42,901 bases of DNA from Sulfurovum sp. (GTDB lineage: Bacteria > Campylobacterota > Campylobacteria > Campylobacterales > Sulfurovaceae), in the NCBI GenBank assembly GCA_027082955.1, contig JALWTA010000037.1, positions 1-42,901 on the forward strand, written 5' to 3'. Below the pieces are notes generated by a model, which saw nothing but the letters and a program-made list of their open reading frames with translations, had not been told where the DNA came from and made no database searches. Each line of letters opens with the position of its first letter. Positions within the stretch are counted from its first letter, which is position 1. Shown here one piece after another: positions 33,541-41,782 of this stretch. The position numbers and the translations under genes are program-made.

Positions 33541-34368
33541 ATGAGCACCGATTTCCGAGCGCTCCAGCTCAAAGCCCGTCATCAGGTCTATACACTGCTC
33601 AGTGGGCACAACCTTTCTCGTCTGCATGGGGAAGGGTACGATTTTGCGGAGCTTCGGGAGTATCAGATGGGGGATGATATCCGCAAGATCAACTGGACCA
33701 TTACGGCAAAACTGGGAAAACCCCACATCAAAGAGCTGCATGCAAGCAGAGAGCTCTCCGTGGTGGTGGCAGCGATGATGGATGGCGGGGTCTATTTTGG
33801 GGAAGAGAATGCCAAACAGCAAACCATCACCGAAACTGCTATGCTGCTTGGGTATGCCGCACAACACGGCGGAGATCTCTTTACCGGTATTGCCTATCTG
33901 CCAGACCAGACAGTCACGACACCGCCGACAAAACAGCTCTACCACATTGAACAGTTTACACAGAAGCTCTATGAAGCTTCGCTTTTGCATACAGCGCTTG
34001 AAACCAACACCGCACTGCGCAACCTTTTTGGCAGGCTCTACAAACCTTCTTTGCTTTTTATCATTGGTGATTTTCTCGAAGAAGCAGATCTCTCACTGTT
34101 GGCACAGCGACATGAAGTCATTGCTGTCATTATACGGCACAGAGAAGAGGACTTTCCCAGAAAACTTGGAGAGGTGCTGCTGCATAACCCCAAAAACGCA
34201 AAAGCGCACAAAACCTTTTTCGCCAAAAAGAGCATACAGCGCTACACAGCACACCGAGAGGCACACGATGCGAGACTTGCCGAGCACTTTGCCCGCTACG
34301 ATATCCGATCGGTCAAGATCTATACCGATGAATCACCGCTAAATAAGCTTCTACCGCTGTTTAGGTGA
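33541..34368 (+). CDS. DUF58 domain protein
   Basis: A 275-residue DUF58 protein, the usual partner of MoxR. The family signature is in the GEGYDFAELREYQMGDDIRKINW stretch (about residues 24-46), followed by a degenerate VWA-like fold. No signal peptide or membrane helix is seen. In most genomes it follows moxR directly; here the repeat block intervenes, and GGAG at 33528-33531 (in CGGAGC) is the likely ribosome site. It ends without a gap against the tail of the AsmA-like gene on the other strand. Confidence 0.9.
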   Translation: MSTDFRALQLKARHQVYTLLSGHNLSRLHGEGYDFAELREYQMGDDIRKINWTITAKLGKPHIKELHASRELSVVVAAMMDGGVYFGEENAKQQTITETAMLLGYAAQHGGDLFTGIAYLPDQTVTTPPTKQLYHIEQFTQKLYEASLLHTALETNTALRNLFGRLYKPSLLFIIGDFLEEADLSLLAQRHEVIAVIIRHREEDFPRKLGEVLLHNPKNAKAHKTFFAKKSIQRYTAHREAHDARLAEHFARYDIRSVKIYTDESPLNKLLPLFR

Positions 34369-34521
34369 TCAGAGTCCGAAGCTTTTTAACAGTGCACCCG
34401 CCTCTTTGCCCCACTTCTTTTCAACTTTCTCTTCAAGTTTTTTGCCGTACTGCGCTTTGATGGTACTGCCGGCATCAAGAACAAACCTTGGCTTGTCTGT
34501 GCTGCCAGAGATCTTCCCCTA
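34369..34521 (-). pseudogene. Detached C-terminal tail of the AsmA-like gene after an in-frame amber codon
   Basis: On the minus strand the TAG at 34521-34519 that ends the AsmA-like frame is followed, in the same frame, by 49 sense codons up to a TGA at 34371-34369. The translated tail begins GKISGSTDKPRFVLDAGSTI and runs into a Lys/Glu-rich helix (KKLEEKVEKKWGKE), then ends SFGL. A tail with a KP-x-F-x-LD-x-G motif and a charged helix is how such AsmA-like proteins of this phylum commonly end. The final TGA abuts the DUF58 stop with no gap. A single substitution would restore an 830-residue protein. Confidence 0.75.
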
Positions 34522-36861
34522 GAGCACCTTCCCTTCATAGAAGAACTTAACCCTGCCGCTTTGTGCTTTTGTACGTGTATTGATGTACCCCTGTGTAATG
34601 GTAATGCCACTGCGTGTCCCTTTTGCCTGAAGGGTATAGCGCACCTGATCGCCGTTGATATCGGCATGGTAATGGGTTTTTCGGAAAATAATACGCGAGG
34701 GGTCTTTCCCCAGTACTGCGGTGAGTACCTCGGTAAGCGGGCTGGGCTTGATTTGGAAATTTTTCAACATCAAATCGGCGTTGCCTCTTCTTGATACCGT
34801 GTCATACACCACCTTGCCGTCTGCCGTACCAAGAAAACGCGGAGGGTAGCCAAGCATACGCAAGAGTCTCTCCAAAGGCACATTGCCAAGATTCATAGTA
34901 AACCGGTTATGCTTGAGTACAAAAGTGATTTTGCCGCCAAGAGACGATGTCTCTCCGGTTGCACTCAGAACATCTTGCCGCTGCATCGCTTTCCCCTGAA
35001 GCTGCATTGCCCCGTAGAGTTTGCGTCCAATCAGCGGTTCAAGCGCTAAAAGAGAAGGCACCTTCAAGTCATAGTCCAGCGAAAGGTTTTGCTGTTTGAG
35101 TGCTGCGCGGATGTGCTGCAGACGCAGTGTACCCAGGGAACTTTGCAAAAGCCCTTCCGCCGTTGCGTGCCCCTGTTTCATGTTGGCATCAAACTGAAGC
35201 AGACCAATCTGCATTTTCAGGGCTTTACCCATAAGCTTTTGCATCGCTCTTGGCTGTGTAGAAAGGTGCTTCCCTGCAAGATGCAATGATCCGTCAAGGG
35301 TTGTGAGGTTGGCAATATCGGCTTTGAGATTGAGTCTGCCCTGAAGGGCTTGAGGGTATCCTGCCAGAGCAAGCAGCCTTTGTGCGTAGAGTCCGGCTGC
35401 ATTCACATTAGCTTTGATACCGGCATAGTGAAATGCCACATGCTCTCCAAGCCCTTTGAGCGTGCCCTCTACCAAGATCTGTTTATCATAACCGAGTTTC
35501 CCCTCTGCCTCAAGGGCTTGATGCGACTTCACACCCAAGAGTGCCATATCTTTCATTCGCAATGCGTAATGGGTTGAGAGCTTCTGGGAGGCTGTCTCGT
35601 AACGCAGCTTTTTAAGAGTAAGGTCTGCGATGGTAGAGCGTAATGAAGCAGAGGAAAACAGCACCCCTTTTTGAAGTGTTCCTTCCGAATGGAGACTGAG
35701 CCGGTTGTGCAGCGGCAATTTTCGTTTCCATAAACGCGCTACGGTTTTAGCATGAATGCTGCCGTTGGTCACATCAATCAGATATCTCCCTGACTGTAGT
35801 GACATATCATTCAGATCGACAGTGCCATCGAGGTTCCCCTCAAGCAATGCCGGCTGCCGGGTCAATCTCAACAGTTTCGCTGCCGAGAGTGACTGCATCT
35901 TCAGGTGTACCTCTTTGCCCGCATCGAAACTGAGCGTGCCGCCAAGGGAGTGGCTTATACCGTGGATTTGAAATGCTTTGTCTTTGGCGGCAATGGTTCC
36001 TGTGGCACTGAATGCACCGGCGAGTTTGTTCCCGGTAACAATACGCATCTCTTTGGCTGCCATCGTATATTTTGAATGCAGTGCGTTGGTCTGTGTATTA
36101 TACTGCCCCTCTGTCAGTGTTAGATGCAGCAGGTTGCTCTTTGCATGCGCATCAAACAGCACAAAAGCACCGTCAAGCTTTGCATCGGCACGCAGAGAAA
36201 CACGGCTTTTGGGAGGGAGTGTGTAGCCATAATGCTTTTTGATGAGCGCCCTTTGCAAATAGGCATCTTTCACCCGCAGTTGCGCGGTACCCTTCGCACC
36301 TTCCGTTCCAATGTGCGGCATATGGATGGTCAGATCTGCTTTTCCCTTGATGATCGGCGGCTCTTTGGCAAGTACCAACAGCTCCGAAATGGAAAGTCCC
36401 TTGACGATCGCTTCAATATCTTTAGGCTCCCCTTTTTCAACGTAGACCTTATAGGCAAGCGGGGCATGGAGCGCATGCCCTTTGCCGTTTAGACGGATCA
36501 TATCGGTAACGCCCCTGAACTTTCCGCCAATGTGAATGTTTGAGAGTGTTACCCCTTGATAGGTGAATGCTTTTGCCCTAAGAGCATACGCACCCGAAAA
36601 GGAGCGTTTCAACACATTGTAGTTTGAAACGGTACGAAAATGCAGCTGCCCATTGAGCCGTGCAGCCAGTGTGACCCTGCCTGGACGCAGCTTGAACTGC
36701 TCTATGGCAACAGGCATACCTGTTGCTTTTTCAAGACGTGACTGTATATAAGGGGCAAGAAAGGCGTTGCCGGCATCGCTGAAAATGTAAAGTGCCATCC
36801 CCAGCAGAAGCAGCAAAATAACCAGCAAAACAGAGAGAAAACGAATAGCTATACGGTTCAT
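34519..36861 (-). CDS. AsmA-like envelope protein, probably truncated
   Basis: A 780-residue protein with an N-terminal membrane helix (about 8-28) and a very long periplasmic beta-repeat region, the layout of AsmA/YhdP/TamB-like bridge proteins that help carry phospholipid between membranes. GMPVAIEQFKLRPGRVTLAAR near the start is the typical first repeat; the C-terminal third has ALEPLIGRKLYGAMQLQGKA and FLGTADGKVVYD. The frame stops at an amber codon beyond which 49 codons remain open (see the adjoining entry). Absence of this tail may or may not abolish function. A TAAAAT at 36876-36871 (minus) would give a three-base leader. Confidence 0.8.
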   Translation of the reverse strand: MNRIAIRFLSVLLVILLLLLGMALYIFSDAGNAFLAPYIQSRLEKATGMPVAIEQFKLRPGRVTLAARLNGQLHFRTVSNYNVLKRSFSGAYALRAKAFTYQGVTLSNIHIGGKFRGVTDMIRLNGKGHALHAPLAYKVYVEKGEPKDIEAIVKGLSISELLVLAKEPPIIKGKADLTIHMPHIGTEGAKGTAQLRVKDAYLQRALIKKHYGYTLPPKSRVSLRADAKLDGAFVLFDAHAKSNLLHLTLTEGQYNTQTNALHSKYTMAAKEMRIVTGNKLAGAFSATGTIAAKDKAFQIHGISHSLGGTLSFDAGKEVHLKMQSLSAAKLLRLTRQPALLEGNLDGTVDLNDMSLQSGRYLIDVTNGSIHAKTVARLWKRKLPLHNRLSLHSEGTLQKGVLFSSASLRSTIADLTLKKLRYETASQKLSTHYALRMKDMALLGVKSHQALEAEGKLGYDKQILVEGTLKGLGEHVAFHYAGIKANVNAAGLYAQRLLALAGYPQALQGRLNLKADIANLTTLDGSLHLAGKHLSTQPRAMQKLMGKALKMQIGLLQFDANMKQGHATAEGLLQSSLGTLRLQHIRAALKQQNLSLDYDLKVPSLLALEPLIGRKLYGAMQLQGKAMQRQDVLSATGETSSLGGKITFVLKHNRFTMNLGNVPLERLLRMLGYPPRFLGTADGKVVYDTVSRRGNADLMLKNFQIKPSPLTEVLTAVLGKDPSRIIFRKTHYHADINGDQVRYTLQAKGTRSGITITQGYINTRTKAQSGRVKFFYEGKVL

Positions 36862-36887
36862 AATGCTATTATTTTACCCCTTTTGGC

Positions 36888-37976
36888 TTACACAAAGAGC
36901 AAAAAGGCAAAGACAATAAAGAGGATCACGTGCAGGAATCCCTCCAGCACATTGGTCTCTCCGTCATTGAAGTTGACCATGCTTACCAGCAGCGTCAAGG
37001 AGATGAGCATGGTCTGTACCGGTGTGAGAGAAAGGTTCAGTTCCAGCCCCATAAAGTAGGCCACCACGATCACGGCAGGGATGGTTAGCAGTACCGTTGC
37101 CAGGGAAGCACCCAGTGCAATATTGATCACTGTCTGCATACGGTTGTCTACCGCTGCACGTACCGCAGTGATCAGCTCCGGTGCTGCGGAAATCACCGCC
37201 ACACCCACAGCACCGATGGCAAGCGGCAGCCCAAATGTCTCAAGTGTATTGCCCATAAAGACAGAGAGCAGCTCAGAGAGTACACCAATCACCACGATAG
37301 AGACAACCAAATTGAAAGCATGGTACCATGCATTGATCTCATGGTGCGGCGCTTCACATCTCTCCCCTTCCGGGCAGCTCTCACTCTGGTTGTACTCAAA
37401 GAAGTAGCGATGCGACTTCAGCTGTACACGCGTGAAGATGGTATAGAGCAGCAAAAAGACCACCACATTGAAGAGCATGAACTGCTGATGGTGGGCAGGA
37501 TCGATAAACTCCGGCAACACCATCGCAATACCGATGGCAACCAGCAGCATCGAGAGGTAAGAGTTGGTCGAGTCGACATTGTAGGGCTGTTCGCCGTATT
37601 TCAACCCGCCAATGATCGCCGCAAGCCCAAGCAGCCCGTTGATGTCAAGCATGATCGCCGAGTAGATGGTATCTCTTGCCAGTACAGGGTTGTTTGCATG
37701 CATCATCATAATGACAATAATGACGATCTCCACAATGACCGCAGACATCGTCAGGATGAGTGTCCCATAGGGTTCTCCAAACTTCTCCGCAAGCATCTCC
37801 GCATGGTGTGAGACTGACATAGCCGCATAGATGATCACAGCAAACAGCACGCCAAGCCCGACAAGGTTGCCCAGAGTACTCTCTGTCAGCAGGTGCTCAA
37901 AATGCCCTATGAGCACAAATGCGGCAATAGATGCAAAAAGACTGTACTCTTTGAGAAACTGTTTGAGGATCGCCAT
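36888..37976 (-). CDS. chaA: Calcium/proton antiporter, ChaA-like (CaCA family)
   Basis: A 362-residue exchanger with about eleven hydrophobic segments. The two alpha repeats are recognisable: GEPYGTLILTMSAVIVEIVII at about residues 67-87 and GAVGVAVISAAPELITAVRAA at about 245-265. Between the halves is a hydrophilic loop with Cys, Glu and His (SCPEGERCEAPHHE), as in E. coli ChaA. It exports calcium, sodium or potassium in exchange for protons. Its start follows one base after the stop of the HTH protein gene, so the two are co-expressed. Confidence 0.88.
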   Translation of the reverse strand: MAILKQFLKEYSLFASIAAFVLIGHFEHLLTESTLGNLVGLGVLFAVIIYAAMSVSHHAEMLAEKFGEPYGTLILTMSAVIVEIVIIVIMMMHANNPVLARDTIYSAIMLDINGLLGLAAIIGGLKYGEQPYNVDSTNSYLSMLLVAIGIAMVLPEFIDPAHHQQFMLFNVVVFLLLYTIFTRVQLKSHRYFFEYNQSESCPEGERCEAPHHEINAWYHAFNLVVSIVVIGVLSELLSVFMGNTLETFGLPLAIGAVGVAVISAAPELITAVRAAVDNRMQTVINIALGASLATVLLTIPAVIVVAYFMGLELNLSLTPVQTMLISLTLLVSMVNFNDGETNVLEGFLHVILFIVFAFLLFV

Positions 37977-37977
37977 C

Positions 37978-38640
37978 TTACTTCACAAGCTCCCAGTAGT
38001 CACTCTGCATGTCAACCTTGAACTTCCCCTCTTGCTTCATCACACGCGTATCGCCTGACTTCCATGCTTTTTTTACCTGCTTGAGCACCTTCTCTTTCTC
38101 TTTTTGTTTCTTGACATTCAGCGCCTTGAAGAGCTTTTTCATCCCCGCCCACTGCGGCGTGTTCTCCTGCACTTCCGTAACCTCTTCGGTCATGACATCA
38201 ATGGCTTCAGGTGCGCTTTTCTGCTCGATCTGCTGCACGTAGAGCGTGCGCATCTCATGAAATGCTTCTTTGAGCAGGTCTATCTCGCCGCGAAGGGTGG
38301 TAGTGATCTGCTTGTTGGACTTTTTGAGATCTTTAACGGTACCTTTGAGTACAGCAATGGTTTCATCTTTTGCCGCTAGCAGCGCTTCATAGTCTTTTTG
38401 GGGTACCGCTTCGGCTCTTGGGGAAGGTTTTGATGCAGCAGGCTTTGTCTGGGGCTTTGCCGGTTGGGCAGTTTTGGGTGCATCGCTCTTTGGTTCCACC
38501 TCATCGGTATCGACAACGATGTACAGTTTGCCCTCCACATCCTTGGCTGTTAAGATGCCCCGTTTGATCTTCGCATAGACCGCCTGTCTGGAGATGCCAA
38601 GCTCTTTGGCATACTCTGCTGGTTTCATCAGCTTTTCCAT
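37978..38640 (-). CDS. Helix-turn-helix protein with coiled coil
   Basis: A 220-residue protein. Residues of about 4-40 form a MerR/excisionase-like helix-turn-helix (KPAEYAKELGISRQAVYAKIKRG). A Pro/Ala/Lys-rich linker follows (about 50-80), then a coiled coil (about 80-140) and a basic tail. The layout resembles small DNA-binding partition or plasmid-replication accessory proteins and uncharacterised proteins of this phylum. The ATG at 38640 has GGAG six bases upstream; a TTG four codons earlier is less likely. TATGAT at 38676-38671 (minus) is a candidate -10. Coupled to chaA; role unknown. Confidence 0.7.
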   Translation of the reverse strand: MEKLMKPAEYAKELGISRQAVYAKIKRGILTAKDVEGKLYIVVDTDEVEPKSDAPKTAQPAKPQTKPAASKPSPRAEAVPQKDYEALLAAKDETIAVLKGTVKDLKKSNKQITTTLRGEIDLLKEAFHEMRTLYVQQIEQKSAPEAIDVMTEEVTEVQENTPQWAGMKKLFKALNVKKQKEKEKVLKQVKKAWKSGDTRVMKQEGKFKVDMQSDYWELVK

Positions 38641-38727
38641 TCCCTGCTCCAATGTATCAATGTTTGGTAAATCATAGCATAACTTTTATGAATTTTGGAG
38701 AGGAGGATGTGTGGGCTTGGGAAAGAG

Positions 38728-39363
38728 CTATTTTTGGGTACCGTCAAGCACCGGTACAAAGAGGCACGGTTCGATCGCCTCGGAAGTGATGCGTCCGTTC
38801 TTTTTGTAAAAACGGGTAAGTATATGATAGTTCTCGCTCTGCTCAATGGGAGCCAGCAGAATCCCGCCCTCTTTGAGCTGGTCAAACAGCACCTGCGGCA
38901 CCTCTTTTGCCGTCGCAGAGAAGAGAATGCGCTCAAACGGGGCATACTGTTTCCATCCGCGCTGCCCGTCATCGAAACGGGTAAAGACATTGTGCATCTC
39001 AAGTGCACTGAAACGGCGTTTTGCCTCTTTGAGCAGTTCGTCAATGCGTTCAATGGTAAAGACCCGTCGGCATATCTTGCTCAAAATCGCCGCCTGATAA
39101 CCGCTCCCGCAGCCTACCTCAAGCACCGAGTCCACCCCTTTAAGCTCAAGGTGCTGGGTCATCTTCGCAACAGTCAGAGGAGAGGAGATCCACTGGCTGG
39201 CAGCCAGCGGCAGCGCATCGAGTTTGTAGGAGAGGTGTCTAAACTCAGGCGGCACAAAAGCTTCTCTGTCCACTTCGAGAAACGCTGCTTTAACATGCGG
39301 ATGCAAAGGGAAATGCTGCTCTATCTCGGCAACAAGATTTTGCCTGTTTCGTGCCTTGATCAT
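38728..39363 (-). CDS. pcm: Protein-L-isoaspartate O-methyltransferase
   Basis: A 211-residue enzyme that methylates isoaspartyl residues so that damaged proteins can be repaired. The SAM-binding motif LEVGCGSGYQAA is at about 81-92 and the preceding ISSPLTVAKMTQHLEL is the family's substrate-side signature (usually ISQPYIVA). The third motif region is LLAPIEQ. Last gene of the nrdB-amidohydrolase-pcm run, 54 bases after the previous stop. Confidence 0.93.
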   Translation of the reverse strand: MIKARNRQNLVAEIEQHFPLHPHVKAAFLEVDREAFVPPEFRHLSYKLDALPLAASQWISSPLTVAKMTQHLELKGVDSVLEVGCGSGYQAAILSKICRRVFTIERIDELLKEAKRRFSALEMHNVFTRFDDGQRGWKQYAPFERILFSATAKEVPQVLFDQLKEGGILLAPIEQSENYHILTRFYKKNGRITSEAIEPCLFVPVLDGTQK

Positions 39364-39417
39364 ATTGTGGTGATCCCCTGTCTGCTTATCTTTGACGGCA
39401 TTCTATCGAAACTATGG

Positions 39418-40149
39418 TTAATCCATCACAATATAGCGTCGTATCTTCTTGATCTCTCTAAAATCAACGCTTCCCTCTATTGCCTCTTTGGTATCATCCA
39501 TAACCACATCCCCGTTTGGAGAGATAATGGCTGAAGAGGATGCCATGTCACTGTCGCTGCTGTTGGAGACAATGACATAACACTGGTTCATTACCGCAAG
39601 TGCCTGAAAGAGGATTTCAAGGTGGCGTTTTCTTGGCTTGCCCCAGCGTGCGGGGACAAAGACCACATCGGCACCCTCTATCTGCTTCCATAAGTCCTTA
39701 AACCGCAGTTCAAAGCAGATAAGCAGCGCATACTTCACCCCGTCTATCTCAAAGGGTTTGATACGCTTCTTTTTGCCTGCTGTCAAATAGATGTCTTCAT
39801 CCCCAAGCTTGAAAAGCTTTACCTTCTCCTGTTTGTGAACGATTTTGTGTCTGTGAATCACCACCGCCTGATTGTAAAAGAGTCCCTTCTCTTCGATCAG
39901 CAGGGTAAAGACAACGATCTGCTCACCGATCTCCTGCTTAAGCACCTTCAGGGCTTTGGCGGAAAATTTTGCTGCTGTTGCAAGGTGTTCATAGTCGTAA
40001 GCGGTCAGAAAGACTTCCGGAGCGACAATGATCTCTTTGTCCGCATGGCTTCTGATATGGGCAAGCAGCGTTTCAAGGTTGCTCTGGTAGCGTTTTTCAG
40101 AAGGAAGCTGCAGTGTTACTGCCGCCATAGGTGCACGTCTATGCAGCAT
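39418..40149 (-). CDS. Carbon-nitrogen hydrolase (nitrilase superfamily)
   Basis: A 243-residue amidohydrolase with the catalytic triad of the superfamily: Glu in VAPEVFLT (about residue 45), Lys in KQEKVKLF (about 109) and Cys in LLICFELRF (about 145). The residue after Cys is Phe-Glu, as in many small bacterial members. The substrate, probably a small amide, cannot be assigned. The ATG at 40149 has AAAGG eight bases upstream; a second ATG at 40128 is also possible. It begins 11 bases after nrdB. Confidence 0.85.
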   Translation of the reverse strand: MLHRRAPMAAVTLQLPSEKRYQSNLETLLAHIRSHADKEIIVAPEVFLTAYDYEHLATAAKFSAKALKVLKQEIGEQIVVFTLLIEEKGLFYNQAVVIHRHKIVHKQEKVKLFKLGDEDIYLTAGKKKRIKPFEIDGVKYALLICFELRFKDLWKQIEGADVVFVPARWGKPRKRHLEILFQALAVMNQCYVIVSNSSDSDMASSSAIISPNGDVVMDDTKEAIEGSVDFREIKKIRRYIVMD

Positions 40150-40160
40150 ACAGGCAGCCT

Positions 40161-41180
40161 TTAAAAGTCATCCAGATCAAGGCTTCCCTTGGAATAGTTG
40201 GTGACATTTCCTTCAAAGAAATTCGTTTTTTGATCATTGAATTTGGAGAAGTTGTCCACCCACTTAATAGGATGCTCGACATTGTAAAGCTTTTCGAGCC
40301 CTACCGCATGCAGTCTCTGGTCGGCAAGATACTTGATGTACTGTTCGATAATCTCATCAGTCAGCCCCAAAATCTGCCCCTGAGTAATGTAGGCACCCCA
40401 TTCACTCTCCAGCTTCACAGCTGAACGGAACATCTCGTACACTTCATCGATCAGTTCTTTGGTGAAGAGTTCTGGACGCTCACGCTTTATGGTGTTGATC
40501 ATGTTCTGAAAAATGAGCAGGTGGGTTACCTCATCACGCTGAATGAAACGGATCATCTGCGCAGAACCGAGCATCTTGTCTGCACGTGCCAACGTATAAA
40601 GATAGGTAAAGCCGCTGTAGAAATAGATACCCTCAAGGATCTGGTTGGCAAACATTGCTTTGACGATGTTTGTATCGGTCGGGTCTGCTGCAAGATCTTC
40701 ATAGACTTTTGCAATGGCATCATTTTTGTGTTTAAGCTTCATATCGCGACGCCACAGCTCGTAAATTTCGTCGGTATTGGTAGAGATGGAGTCAACCATT
40801 ACCGCATAACTTTGTGAATGCAGTGCCTCTTCAAATGCCTGACGCACCAAAATGAGGTTCACTTCCGGAGCGGTGATGAACGGATTGAGGTTGTCTATGA
40901 TGTTGTTGGTTTGCAGCGAATCCATGAAGATCAGCTGTGCGAGCACCTTGTCATACGCCTGTTTCTCTGCATCGGTAAGATGTTTGTAATCGTTGACATC
41001 GCGTGTCATGTCCACCTCTTTGGGGAACCATGTGTTGTTGAGCATCATCTCCCACAGATTGTATGCCCACTGATATTTGATGTCATTGAGTTCAAAGATT
41101 CCTGTCGGGTTTCCACCGAAGATCTTCCGCTCGTTGGTCTTCTCCTCAGATTCAGGGTTGTAAATCTTTTTTCGTATCAT
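40161..41180 (-). CDS. nrdB: Ribonucleotide reductase class I, beta subunit
   Basis: A 339-residue radical-bearing subunit that makes deoxyribonucleotides with NrdA, not in this window. The di-metal ligands are in place: Asp in LIFMDSLQ, Glu and His in EEALHSQSY, Glu in LEGIYFY, and Glu/His in RDEVTHL. The radical Tyr follows in HSQSY. The C-terminal acidic SLDLDDF suits the NrdA-docking peptide. The ATG at 41180 has AAGGTAG upstream; the frame opens 17 codons earlier across the likely promoter (TATAAT at 41228-41223, minus), so the short form is chosen. Confidence 0.95.
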   Translation of the reverse strand: MIRKKIYNPESEEKTNERKIFGGNPTGIFELNDIKYQWAYNLWEMMLNNTWFPKEVDMTRDVNDYKHLTDAEKQAYDKVLAQLIFMDSLQTNNIIDNLNPFITAPEVNLILVRQAFEEALHSQSYAVMVDSISTNTDEIYELWRRDMKLKHKNDAIAKVYEDLAADPTDTNIVKAMFANQILEGIYFYSGFTYLYTLARADKMLGSAQMIRFIQRDEVTHLLIFQNMINTIKRERPELFTKELIDEVYEMFRSAVKLESEWGAYITQGQILGLTDEIIEQYIKYLADQRLHAVGLEKLYNVEHPIKWVDNFSKFNDQKTNFFEGNVTNYSKGSLDLDDF

Positions 41181-41222
41181 AGTGCTACCTTCTGGCTGAA
41201 TTTTTGTCGTGTTTTTTGAAAT

Positions 41223-41228
41223 ATTATA
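41223..41228 (-). promoter_or_regulatory. -10 box of nrdB
   Basis: TATAAT on the minus strand, 42 bases before the chosen nrdB start. It lies within the upstream extension of the open frame, supporting the later start. Confidence 0.5.
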
Positions 41229-41250
41229 CACATCTAAGCTGATTTTTCGC

Positions 41251-41256
41251 TACACT
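41251..41256 (+). promoter_or_regulatory. Candidate -10 for the gene at 41264, nearly leaderless
   Basis: TACACT ends eight bases before the ATG at 41264, so a transcript would have about one base before the start codon. No Shine-Dalgarno sequence is present. Confidence 0.3.
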
Positions 41257-41263
41257 CTTGGCT

Positions 41264-41782
41264 ATGAAAAACATTGAGCGAACAAGTCTTGAAAAACTAT
41301 TGCAGATCGTTCCCGACCATCCGGGTATTCGCCTGCTCCATTTTGCCGAAAGTGGCGAAGAGATGCCACGCATCCTTGGTGATTTTGTCGAGAAGAAAGG
41401 ATATGAGTATCAGATAAACTGTCTTGAAGAGTCCTTTCTCCTTGCTATGCAGCGAACCTTTGAAGAGAGCCCCAGCGTGCACCCTGTCAAATTTACCCTC
41501 CAGCGCCCCCGCTACATGGTGCAGGGAAAGGTCTTTGACTATGTCTTTGTCACAGCTTCTGTTCCCGCATCTATACGAGAAGACTTTCTCAAGCGCGTAC
41601 ACCCCATTATGAAAAACGGCGGGAACATTCTGCTGTTTCTTCCCAAAGGAGAACGGGAGGTACGCTGGGAATGGCTTGCCCTGCTTGAGGAGCACTACTA
41701 TGTCGCCTCCAGCACCATCGATGACCTCTTTGCACATTATGATGTGGTGGTCTCCAAAAAGATGCACGGCTGGGGCGGATGA
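41264..41782 (+). CDS. Conserved-looking protein of unknown function, upstream of mutY
   Basis: A 172-residue cytoplasmic protein without signal peptide. The order of segments recalls a Rossmann-like methyltransferase that has lost its SAM motif: IRLLHFAESG in the first strand, VFDYVFVTAS in the fourth, then IMKNGGNILLFLPKG. No glycine-rich loop is seen in the first motif, so activity is doubtful. The ATG at 41264 is preferred to a TTG two codons earlier. It overlaps mutY by four bases, hence co-translated, and is divergent from nrdB. Confidence 0.7.
   Translation: MKNIERTSLEKLLQIVPDHPGIRLLHFAESGEEMPRILGDFVEKKGYEYQINCLEESFLLAMQRTFEESPSVHPVKFTLQRPRYMVQGKVFDYVFVTASVPASIREDFLKRVHPIMKNGGNILLFLPKGEREVRWEWLALLEEHYYVASSTIDDLFAHYDVVVSKKMHGWGG

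Noticed and set aside
34519-34521. Amber codon considered as pyrrolysine or other recoding
   Set aside because: TAG ends several ordinary genes here, and no pyl gene or special downstream structure was seen; mutation or error is simpler.
38695-39534. 279-codon plus-strand open frame opposite pcm
   Set aside because: Antisense to pcm and part of the amidohydrolase gene; no recognisable protein features.
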